Shown: positions 1 to 5,385 of the stretch, one piece after another
How the letters are laid out: each line of letters begins with the position of its first letter
How positions within the stretch are numbered: the stretch's first letter is position 1
From: Bdellovibrionales bacterium
GTDB lineage: Bacteria > Bdellovibrionota > UBA2428
DNA length: 8,346 bases
Assembly (NCBI GenBank): GCA_018266335.1
Contig: JAFEAR010000123.1
Coordinates: 1 to 8,346 of the forward strand
Reading direction: 5' to 3'
The notes under the pieces: generated by a model
Databases searched by the model: none
The model's input: only the letters and a program-made list of their open reading frames with translations
What the model was told of the DNA's origin: nothing
Translations under genes and position numbers: made by a program

Positions 1-1
1 G

Positions 2-358
2 AGTTATTTTCGCTGGTTCGAGCGCGCCCGCGTGGAGTGGATGCACCACCTGAAAATTCCGTACAATGATATGGAGACGGCCGGTTACTTGCTGCCGCTG
101 CGGTCCACCGAGGTTCGTTACCTTAAGCCGCTACGCTTTGATGATCGGCCTACGGTGGAAATTTACGTGGAGAAGCTACGGGCAGCGAGCATCGACATCG
201 GCTACCGCATCGTGCTCAACGGCGATGTCATCACTACGGGTATGACCTCGCACGTGCTTTGCACGCGCGAGCACGATGGAACCTTAACGCCAGTAAAAAT
301 TCCCGAAAAATGGAGGGCCGTATGGCTGGAGCAGAGCGCAAAGAAACCCTCGAAGTAG
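2..358 (+). CDS. Acyl-CoA thioesterase, hotdog fold (YbgC/4HBT-like), 5'-truncated by window edge
   Basis: The gene runs in from before the window; 118 C-terminal residues are visible, read from base 2. The fragment opens with YFRWFERARVEWM, the Tyr/Phe-Glu-x-Ala-Arg helix typical of 4-hydroxybenzoyl-CoA/YbgC thioesterases. It continues with the usual antiparallel strands (EVRYLKPLRFDD, then a Gly-x-x-x-Thr-x-x-x-His-Val strand) and ends PVKIPEKW, a common tail in the family. Members hydrolyse short or medium acyl-CoA or aromatic-CoA thioesters in the cytoplasm. The catalytic Asp-x-x-Gly segment normally lies about 10-20 residues before the visible part, so activity and substrate class cannot be judged here. 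The GTG at base 32 is not a plausible start because it would remove the core helix. The 3' end overlaps the next gene by 37 bases, which suggests co-transcription and coupled translation. Confidence 0.85.
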   Translation, partial: SYFRWFERARVEWMHHLKIPYNDMETAGYLLPLRSTEVRYLKPLRFDDRPTVEIYVEKLRAASIDIGYRIVLNGDVITTGMTSHVLCTREHDGTLTPVKIPEKWRAVWLEQSAKKPSK

Positions 359-768
359 GCCTAGAACCTTTCTTCCGCACAGTGTGCGATTTTGCGAAGT
401 ACCCTGAGTTTGTGAGCGGAGCCAAGGCCGCGCGCTTGCTGCCGCCGGAGGGCGACATCACGCGCGTGGAGTTTGAGTTCGATATGATGAAGCGCGTGAA
501 GTACGTGCTGCGCATTCAGTCGAAGCTAGACGTTGCGGCCGGCACTGGCACCGTTAGCTGGACCATGGAGAGCTCCGATATGTTTAAGTCGAACGTGGGC
601 GGTTGGACTATGAAGTCTTTAGCTCCGAACAAAATCGAAGTGGTTTATAAATTGGATGTGGATTTCAACTTTTCGGTGCCCGGCTTTGTGCTCAAGGGCT
701 TTATTGCCAAGGCGTTGCCCGCGGCCATCCAAGAATTTGCCAATCGCGCCAAGAAAGTGAGTGCCTAG
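322..768 (+). CDS. SRPBCC/START-family protein (COQ10/RatA-like polyketide cyclase fold)
   Basis: The protein has 148 residues from the ATG at 322, which is preceded by GGAGGG at 312-317. In-frame starts at 259 (TTG) and 310 (ATG) are less likely, and the motif-bearing sequence begins only after 322. The family signature is DFAKYPEFVSGAKAARLL at about residues 23-40, matching the Asp-Phe-x-x-Tyr-Pro-x-Phe-x-x-Gly pattern of COQ10/RatA-type START domains. Alternating strands follow, with a C-terminal helix at about 121-143 that normally closes the hydrophobic cavity. Such proteins bind lipids or quinones (COQ10) or are labelled RatA; none of these specific roles can be assigned from sequence alone. 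No signal peptide is seen, so it is probably cytoplasmic. It lies between a thioesterase and a small unknown protein, with overlaps on both sides, so an acyl-lipid or quinone-related role is a reasonable guess. Confidence 0.8.
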   Translation: MAGAERKETLEVGLEPFFRTVCDFAKYPEFVSGAKAARLLPPEGDITRVEFEFDMMKRVKYVLRIQSKLDVAAGTGTVSWTMESSDMFKSNVGGWTMKSLAPNKIEVVYKLDVDFNFSVPGFVLKGFIAKALPAAIQEFANRAKKVSA

Positions 769-1031
769 TGGCCGACGATACCAACGAGGGTTCCAAAAAG
801 CTAACGGGCCTCCTTAAGAAGGCCGTTACTCTAGGTGCCGGGGCCTACCTAACGGCCGAAGACACCGTGAACAAAACGCTGAGCACGGTGCAAATTCCCA
901 AGGAGTTATTGCGGGAATCGCTAGAAAATTTTTTCGAGGCGTACACGCTCAACATCAGTGCCGAAATTAAACTCGTGCCCAAAAAGCGGGCCGAGATCAC
1001 GACGACCACCAAAGGAGAGGAAAGCAAATGA
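768..1031 (+). CDS. Uncharacterised 87-residue protein, weakly phasin-like
   Basis: I do not recognise this with certainty. It starts at GTG 768, which shares its G with the TAG stop of the preceding gene. It ends in an ATGA overlap with ridA, so it is held in the operon at both ends and is very probably translated. The N-terminus is polar and Lys-rich. At about residues 11-35 there is an amphipathic, Gly/Ala-containing helix (KKAVTLGAGAYLTAEDTVNK), then PKELLRESLENFF at 44-56 and a strand-like, Lys-rich C-terminus with a Thr run (TTTT, 78-81). The pattern of a Gly-Ala helix, an acidic turn and Pro-Lys-Glu-Leu-Leu resembles small phasin-like or granule-associated proteins, but only loosely. 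There is no signal peptide, no cysteine and no obvious catalytic motif. It may be an accessory of the adjacent START-domain protein. Confidence 0.65.
   Translation: MADDTNEGSKKLTGLLKKAVTLGAGAYLTAEDTVNKTLSTVQIPKELLRESLENFFEAYTLNISAEIKLVPKKRAEITTTTKGEESK
1013..1020 (+). promoter_or_regulatory. Shine-Dalgarno site of ridA
   Basis: GGAGAGGA lies 7 bases before the ridA ATG, inside the last codons of the 87-residue gene. It is among the strongest ribosome-binding sequences in the window. It fixes the start at 1028 and suggests that ridA is translated independently, not only by coupling to the gene before it. Confidence 0.7.
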
Positions 1032-1420
1032 AACGTAAAATCGAAACCAAAGCCGCCCCCGGAGCCATCGGCCCTTACTCGCAAGCGATTGCCTTCGGCG
1101 ATTTGATCTTCTGCTCGGGCCAGGTTCCCTTGAACCCAGAAACCGGTACGCTGGAAGAGGCCGAAATCACCGTGCAAACGCGCCGAGTGATGTCGAACAT
1201 TGCGGGTCTTCTGGAAGCTGCGGGTACGACGCCCGCAAAAATCGTTAAGACCACCGTTTTCCTGACGGATCTGAAAAACTTCGAAGCCTTCAACAAGGAA
1301 TACGAAGCCTTCTTTAACCGCGTTGCGCCCGGCGTGCCTACGCCTGCGCGTTCGACGGTGCAAGTGTCGGCTTTGCCGCGCGGCTCGATGGTTGAAGTTG
1401 AGGCGCTCGCGCACAAGTAA
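1028..1420 (+). CDS. ridA: RidA family 2-iminobutanoate/2-iminopropanoate deaminase
   Basis: The protein has 130 residues, close to the 128 of E. coli RidA, and aligns end to end. RidA hydrolyses reactive enamine/imine intermediates released by pyridoxal-phosphate enzymes such as threonine dehydratase, giving the 2-oxoacid and ammonia. It acts as a cytoplasmic homotrimer. Visible hallmarks are APGAIGPYSQA at 10-20 (Tyr17), FCSGQVPLNPETG at 28-40 (Ser30), TPARSTVQV at 105-113 with the carboxylate-binding Arg108 (Arg105 in E. coli), and VEVEALA at 122-128 with Glu123 matching the functional Glu120. The residue after Arg-Ser is Thr where E. coli has Cys107, a substitution compatible with an active enzyme. 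GGAGAGGA at 1013-1020 is a good ribosome-binding site for ATG 1028. The gene overlaps the preceding one by 4 bases and is followed after 2 bases by the YdcF-like gene. Confidence 0.95.
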   Translation: MKRKIETKAAPGAIGPYSQAIAFGDLIFCSGQVPLNPETGTLEEAEITVQTRRVMSNIAGLLEAAGTTPAKIVKTTVFLTDLKNFEAFNKEYEAFFNRVAPGVPTPARSTVQVSALPRGSMVEVEALAHK

Positions 1421-1422
1421 GT

Positions 1423-2019
1423 ATGAAACGCTGGAGACGCCGCCTCTTGCTGCTTGCCTTGGCCGTGATGCTTCCGCTCGCCTTCGATTTGGGATTCTTC
1501 ACGGCGGGTCTCCTGCCCGCACCGAAGCATCCCGACGAAGTGGCGCCCGTGGATCTCATTGCCGTGCTAACGGGTGGGCAGGGGCGTCTGAAGGAGGCGC
1601 TCCAGTTTCTGCGCAACGGCAAGGGGCAGTACCTCTTCGTTTCCGGAACCGATCCCAAATCGCAGTGGCTCGATATCCTCAAGGCCAATCATTTGGACCC
1701 GGGCACCGACGATATTGGCAGCAAGGTGATTCTCGACGACGAGTCGCGCAGCACGGCCGACAACGCAGTAAAAATTCGGCACATGGCGGAGAAGCTCGGC
1801 GTACAATCGATTTTGGTGGTGACGTCGAACTACCATGTTCGCCGCGCGATGCGACTGATGGAGCAAGAATTTCGGCGTGAACCCGCCATGACTGTCTCCG
1901 TTTCGGCTTATCCCGTGGAGAGTCCGAACTTTTCCGCGCACAGCTGGTGGAAGAGCTTGGCGGGTTGGCGCATTTTATTTTCCGAATACTTTAAGTCACG
2001 GGTTGGTGATTTTTACTAA
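1423..2019 (+). CDS. Membrane-anchored DUF218/YdcF-like (ElyC/SanA superfamily) protein
   Basis: The protein has 198 residues. A basic N-terminus (MKRWRRR) precedes one hydrophobic segment at about 8-30, either a signal anchor or an uncleaved signal. The rest should therefore face the periplasm. DUF218 motifs appear in order: DLIAVLTGGQGR (44-55), LFVSGTD (71-77), ESRSTADNA (107-115) and VVTSNYHVRRA (132-142). The C-terminal segment with WW at 175-176 and SEYFKS at 187-192 resembles the short bacterial YdcF-like proteins. Superfamily members include E. coli ElyC and SanA, which affect peptidoglycan, lipid-carrier metabolism or envelope permeability; the chemistry is poorly defined. Here the conserved Ser/Thr/Asn and His residues are all present. 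The start is 2 bases after the ridA stop with no clear ribosome-binding site, so translation is probably coupled. It is the last gene of the plus-strand run. Confidence 0.85.
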   Translation: MKRWRRRLLLLALAVMLPLAFDLGFFTAGLLPAPKHPDEVAPVDLIAVLTGGQGRLKEALQFLRNGKGQYLFVSGTDPKSQWLDILKANHLDPGTDDIGSKVILDDESRSTADNAVKIRHMAEKLGVQSILVVTSNYHVRRAMRLMEQEFRREPAMTVSVSAYPVESPNFSAHSWWKSLAGWRILFSEYFKSRVGDFY

Positions 2020-2022
2020 AAT

Positions 2023-3684
2023 TCAGTGACAGTTTTGGGGTGCGGACTCAATACGGCGCAGAAAGTCCTTTGCGTTCTCGAAGGCGTGGAGGCTCAGCTC
2101 CGGGCAAGGTTTGCCGCCGGGGGCAAAAAACAGTACCGAGGGCAAACTCACAACTCCCCAGCTCTGGGCGAGCGCTTGTAGCTTGTCGTCGGGCTGAGTC
2201 ATATCCACGCGCACCATTTCCCACTCGCCGGAGGTAAACAGAGGTGCAATGCGCTTGTCCGCGAAAGTTTCGCGTTCGAGTTCCACGCAGGCTGCGCACC
2301 AGTCGGCGCGAAAATCCATCACGGTCCATTTGCTTTTAGTCCAGGTCTCCAGCGTGGCGATTTTAAATTTGGGTGCTTCGTGATTCGCCGAGGAGCCGCG
2401 AATCATTTGGAATCCTGGCACCAGAAAGAAGAGCGAAGCGAGCACCATAAGCGCGGTGCCGGCATGCTTTACGTGTGGAGTGTAACGTCCCAAACTGGGG
2501 CGTTTACCCAAATGCAATATAACGTAACCCAACGCCAAAAACGGTGCGCTCATGCCCGCCCCGAAGAGCGCCAACAGGAAAAATCCTTTCGAAAGGTTTG
2601 CGCCCGTCGCGCTAATCCACGCCAGAATAGCCACCAGCACCGGGCCCACGCAGGGGCTCGCTACAATGCCCAGGCCCGCACCCATAAGCATGGACTTACC
2701 AAAAATTTGCAAGCGCCCTTCTTTGGCTACGACGTCGGGCGATTCTCCCTTAGTAAAGAAGCGCATGAGAAAACCGGGAATCGGGAATGTGAGTAAGCCC
2801 GAAAAGAAAATCGCCGAGCCCAGAATTAAAATTCCCACACCCAGCAGAAAGGGAGCCGTTTGGGTGAGGGAGCCGAACACGGCTCCCGTGGCCACGGTTA
2901 CGAGTCCCACGAGCGCGTAGCTTAGTGTTAATCCTGCGCAATAGCCGAGCGATAACTCAAGGGGATTGGCGTGCCCCTTGGCGCTCCACCGTGCGAATAT
3001 TCCGAGCGTGACGGGATAGAGCGGATACACGCAAGGCGTGAAGGCTGTAATCACGCCGGCCAAAAAAATCACCAACAGCGCGAGGGCCGAAATTTGGCCA
3101 CTGCCCAAATGGGTCTTAACCACTTGCACGGCACGTTCAATAAAGCTCTCCTGGGGAGGAGGCGTTTCGGAATTCGGTGCGGCCGAAATAGCTACTTGCG
3201 CGGCGACGGGCAGCAGGCAGGATTTTTCTGAGCAGGCCTGAAAGTAAACCACGAGTGGAATCTTGTGGCCTAAAGGAAGAGGCTTTTGAATGGCCGTCGG
3301 TGGAGTGAGTTTTACCTTAAAAATGGACTGACCCGTGAAGCCCTCTTTGAGGGTGTGCGAAATAGGATCTACAAAACGCACGACGGTGGGCTTGCTGAGA
3401 ATTTCTACGTTCCATTCACGGCCATCGAGCCAGGAATCAGACTCCGTCCACATGTCCACACGGTCGGCATAAACGTGAAATCCATTGCGAAGTTCTAATT
3501 GCACGTCGGCCACGATGGCGCCATTCGTGCTGCCCTGAATTTGAGTTTGGAGTTGATTTTCGACCAGCTGCGAGGAGAGTCCCACTACACGCCGCACATC
3601 GGGAGGAAGGGACTGCAGCGACACCGCCGGGGGGTGGGCCGCAAAAGCTGCAGCTAAGAATACGGACGAAAGAAGCGTCAGCAT
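2023..3684 (-). CDS. dsbD: Thiol:disulfide interchange protein DsbD, with shortened membrane domain
   Basis: The protein has 553 residues. DsbD takes electrons from cytoplasmic thioredoxin and passes them across the inner membrane to periplasmic thiol proteins such as DsbC or cytochrome c maturation factors. All six working cysteines are visible. A signal peptide covers about 1-16. The N-terminal beta domain carries Cys151 and Cys156 in YFQACSEKSC. The membrane domain begins near 198 and has Cys218 (FTPCVYPLYP) and Cys345 (ASPCVGPVL). The C-terminal thioredoxin domain, from about 440, has Cys463/Cys466 in DWCAAC and the cis-proline at 515 (SLPS). The stretch from Cys345 to the CxxC is 118 residues, against 176 in E. 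coli, and I count about six transmembrane helices where E. coli has eight. The usual Lys after CxxC is Val. It is transcribed alone, convergent with the YdcF-like gene and divergent from the dehydrogenase gene. Confidence 0.95.
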   Translation of the reverse strand: MLTLLSSVFLAAAFAAHPPAVSLQSLPPDVRRVVGLSSQLVENQLQTQIQGSTNGAIVADVQLELRNGFHVYADRVDMWTESDSWLDGREWNVEILSKPTVVRFVDPISHTLKEGFTGQSIFKVKLTPPTAIQKPLPLGHKIPLVVYFQACSEKSCLLPVAAQVAISAAPNSETPPPQESFIERAVQVVKTHLGSGQISALALLVIFLAGVITAFTPCVYPLYPVTLGIFARWSAKGHANPLELSLGYCAGLTLSYALVGLVTVATGAVFGSLTQTAPFLLGVGILILGSAIFFSGLLTFPIPGFLMRFFTKGESPDVVAKEGRLQIFGKSMLMGAGLGIVASPCVGPVLVAILAWISATGANLSKGFFLLALFGAGMSAPFLALGYVILHLGKRPSLGRYTPHVKHAGTALMVLASLFFLVPGFQMIRGSSANHEAPKFKIATLETWTKSKWTVMDFRADWCAACVELERETFADKRIAPLFTSGEWEMVRVDMTQPDDKLQALAQSWGVVSLPSVLFFAPGGKPCPELSLHAFENAKDFLRRIESAPQNCH

Positions 3685-3723
3685 GAGTGTGCTACTCTAC
3701 TCCACGCCATGATGAAGAACCAA
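3685..3723 (-). promoter_or_regulatory. Possible dsbD promoter in the 24-base head-to-head gap
   Basis: Only 24 bases separate the start codons of dsbD and the divergent dehydrogenase gene. On the minus strand, TAGAGT (3694-3699) is a plausible -10, with four of six matches to TATAAT. TTGGTT (3718-3723), 18 bases upstream, is a weak -35. This would put part of the dsbD promoter inside the dehydrogenase coding sequence. On the plus strand, TGCTACTCT (3690-3698) could act as an extended -10 for the dehydrogenase gene, giving an almost leaderless transcript. Neither gene has an evident Shine-Dalgarno sequence. The assignment comes from eye matching only. Confidence 0.25.
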
Positions 3724-4491
3724 AGCTTGTCGCAAATTTTGTCCGTCGTAGTTCTCGGCGCGAGCCGGGGCATTGGGAGCGCCTGTGCTCGCGCGCTCGC
3801 GGCGCAGGGCGCGCAAGAGATTCACCTCGTTGCCCGGAGCCTGGCAAAACTCGAGGGCCTGGCGGCGGACTTGCACCGCGAATTTCCGGCGCTGCGCGTG
3901 CGCTGTCACGGCGTTGATTTGATGGACCCCGCTCAACTCGAAGCTTGGCTCGGGCGCATGGAAGATGCTGGCGAGTTTCCGCGGCACTGGATATTCAACG
4001 TGGGGGGCCGCACGGGCGGGTCCTTTACGGGGGGTCCTTACGAATCTTTTCCGTGGTCCGAGATCGAATCGCAAATTCGCTTCAATCTGGAGCTGCCGTT
4101 GCGCATCACGCATGCCATTCTGCCCGAGTTGCTGCGGCCCATGCCGGGAGCGGTGGCGGAATCGCACCAGGGCAGTCTGATTTATCTATCTAGCCAAGCC
4201 GGCTACTTTGCGCGTCCCGGATTTGCCACCTACGCGGCGGCAAAGAGTGGTTTGTCGCTCTTTGCGCAGTCCCTCTTTGAGGAAGTGCGCGAGCACGGCC
4301 TGCGGGTGAGTGTGGTAGCTCCCGGCATGGTGGACACGCCGTTGCTGCCGGATAACCCCAAGCAGAACCGGGCCAAGTTCATTCGTCCCGAGAGCATTGC
4401 GGATGCGGTGTGTTGGGCGCTCGCTGCGGATGCGCGGATGTGCCCGGTCGAAATTCATATTCGGCCGCAGTTTGACCCCGTTAAAAAATAG
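3709..4491 (+). CDS. Short-chain dehydrogenase/reductase (classical SDR family)
   Basis: The protein has 260 residues, usual for a classical NAD(P)-dependent SDR. The Rossmann dinucleotide motif is GASRGIG at 17-23. The structural NNAG motif appears as NVGG at 97-100. The active-site tetrad is Asn126 (in RFNLELPL), Ser162 (in YLSSQAG), Tyr175 and Lys179 (YAAAK). PGMVDTP (205-211) is the conserved turn after strand 6. Arg20 and Arg43 (VARS) hint at NADPH preference, an inference from family trends. The substrate is unknown; FabG-like ketoacyl reductases and sugar or sterol reductases share the fold. The first ATG is at 3709, with a second in-frame ATG directly after it at 3712; neither has a clear Shine-Dalgarno sequence. 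The gene stands alone, divergent from dsbD, and its last 11 bases overlap the convergent phosphatase gene. Confidence 0.9.
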   Translation: MMKNQSLSQILSVVVLGASRGIGSACARALAAQGAQEIHLVARSLAKLEGLAADLHREFPALRVRCHGVDLMDPAQLEAWLGRMEDAGEFPRHWIFNVGGRTGGSFTGGPYESFPWSEIESQIRFNLELPLRITHAILPELLRPMPGAVAESHQGSLIYLSSQAGYFARPGFATYAAAKSGLSLFAQSLFEEVREHGLRVSVVAPGMVDTPLLPDNPKQNRAKFIRPESIADAVCWALAADARMCPVEIHIRPQFDPVKK

Positions 4492-5140
4492 GTAGGTCTT
4501 TGAAGTCGCGAAAATCTTCGAAGGGTGTGAAGGGAACTTTGTTCTCGCTGCACCAGGTGGCGAGTCCTTCGGTGGCCGCAAGTAAATCTACGTGCGGCCA
4601 AAAGCTGCGATCGCTCGTGCCATTGCCAGCAGCGAAGACCTTAGCACCCGGGTGCCGAGCTTTCATTTCCATGGCCCAGGCGCCCTTGTCGAGCGGGTAG
4701 GGACAATCCGGACTGCTGGCGGGCGGAATGAACTCGGCAATGGAGTTCGCGCCGAAACGGGCTTCGTTACAACGAATATCCCGAATTGCGGGACGGGTAC
4801 GAGTGGGCAGTAGTCCATCGAGAATGGCTTCGATGTAGGCGCGTATGCCGCAACTGGCGATGTAGACAGGAATTTTCTTTGCCAGGCAGCGGTCAAAAAA
4901 TTCCACCACGCCTGGCCGAAGTTTTGCGTAGTGTAGGGCGCGCTCGCGAAAATGCTTTTCGCCCATGGGAAAGTTAGTCCAAATTTTTTGCTGAAGTTCT
5001 TTGAGTCCAAATTCTTTGCGCTTGTACGCAGCGTGCGTGTCAAAGAAACGCTGGCCGAGCGCTTCAGCGCTCAGCTCGTTGCCAACGTCGCGCTCCGTAA
5101 TCGTTCCGTCAAAGTCCAGAACGATAATCCATTCGGACAT
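4481..5140 (-). CDS. HAD-family phosphatase (HAD-IB, MtnX/SerB-like)
   Basis: The protein has 219 residues from the ATG at 5140. The open frame extends upstream, but that part overlaps the ferredoxin gene and looks non-coding (Arg-rich, no family resemblance). HAD phosphatases use a nucleophilic Asp to transfer phosphate from small molecules, needing magnesium. Motif I is LDFDGTIT (8-15), with nucleophile Asp9 and acid/base Asp11. A helical cap follows at about 17-75. Motif II is IASCG (94-98, Ser96), motif III is probably Lys152 (DKGAW), and motif IV is GNGTSD (172-177). The layout is closest to phosphoserine phosphatase or MtnX-type (methionine salvage) enzymes. No methionine-salvage gene is nearby, so substrate is open. 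Oddly, Asn173 sits where HAD proteins usually have Asp (GDGxxD). It is the last gene of the operon, 5 bases after the ferredoxin stop. Confidence 0.8.
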   Translation of the reverse strand: MSEWIIVLDFDGTITERDVGNELSAEALGQRFFDTHAAYKRKEFGLKELQQKIWTNFPMGEKHFRERALHYAKLRPGVVEFFDRCLAKKIPVYIASCGIRAYIEAILDGLLPTRTRPAIRDIRCNEARFGANSIAEFIPPASSPDCPYPLDKGAWAMEMKARHPGAKVFAAGNGTSDRSFWPHVDLLAATEGLATWCSENKVPFTPFEDFRDFKDLPIF

Positions 5141-5145
5141 GCGGC

Positions 5146-5376
5146 TCAGCCGTCTTTGCCGATGGCTTCTACGGGGCAGGCTTCGAGCGCTTCTTGGCAC
5201 TGGGCGGTCTCTGCCGGCGTGGAGGGCTGCTTGTAAACGTAGCTGTAGCCTTTTTGCGCTTGTTGCATGAAGTTGTTCGGCGCGGTCTCGCGACACACGT
5301 CGCAGTCGATGCAGTTCACATCTACGTACCAGCTGCCGCTAGCGTTTTCGGGCTGTTTTTGGCTCTTGTCTGACAT
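5146..5376 (-). CDS. Small ferredoxin, single [4Fe-4S] cluster
   Basis: The protein has 76 residues. Cys22, Cys25 and Cys28 (CIDCDVC) with Cys67 in ACPVEAIG form the C-x2-C-x2-C...C-P ligand set of monocluster bacterial ferredoxins. The following RETAPNNF and the YVYKQP stretch are typical of this ferredoxin subgroup. Such proteins carry single electrons in the cytoplasm at low potential. A fifth cysteine, Cys60, aligns with one half of the disulfide found in some family members such as Thermotoga maritima ferredoxin. Its partner position holds Ala (the TAP of RETAP), so Cys60 is probably a free thiol. The gene starts 9 bases after the upstream membrane-protein stop and ends 5 bases before the HAD phosphatase, so the three are almost certainly co-transcribed. 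The electron donor and acceptor are not evident from neighbours. Confidence 0.92.
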   Translation of the reverse strand: MSDKSQKQPENASGSWYVDVNCIDCDVCRETAPNNFMQQAQKGYSYVYKQPSTPAETAQCQEALEACPVEAIGKDG

Positions 5377-5385
5377 ATCGCCAAT

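Noticed and set aside
259..321. Upstream start for the START-domain gene
   Set aside because: The TTG at 259 has no ribosome-binding site and would extend the overlap with the thioesterase to 100 bases. GGAGGG precedes the ATG at 322 at good spacing.
845..1414. Long minus-strand frame (189 codons) opposite ridA and the small gene
   Set aside because: The Arg/His-rich translation has no motif and lies antisense to the well-supported ridA. It is a shadow of coding bias.
1323..1880. 185-codon plus-strand frame overlapping the end of ridA and the YdcF-like gene
   Set aside because: The product is Arg/Gly/Ser-rich and fits no family, while both overlapped genes have complete motifs in their own frames.
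2040..3498. Several plus-strand frames opposite dsbD
   Set aside because: All are antisense to a gene with all six functional cysteines, and none has a motif or start signal.
4500..4530. Short cttcgaag palindromes, also near 5927-5934, considered as terminators or operators
   Set aside because: They lie inside coding sequence at gene ends, are only 8 bases long, and lack a loop and T-run. They are best explained by the Glu/Phe codons.
5141..5296. N-terminal extension of the HAD phosphatase up to base 5296
   Set aside because: It would overlap the whole 3' part of the ferredoxin gene, and its Arg-rich sequence resembles no HAD N-terminus. Motif I sits at the correct distance from the ATG at 5140.
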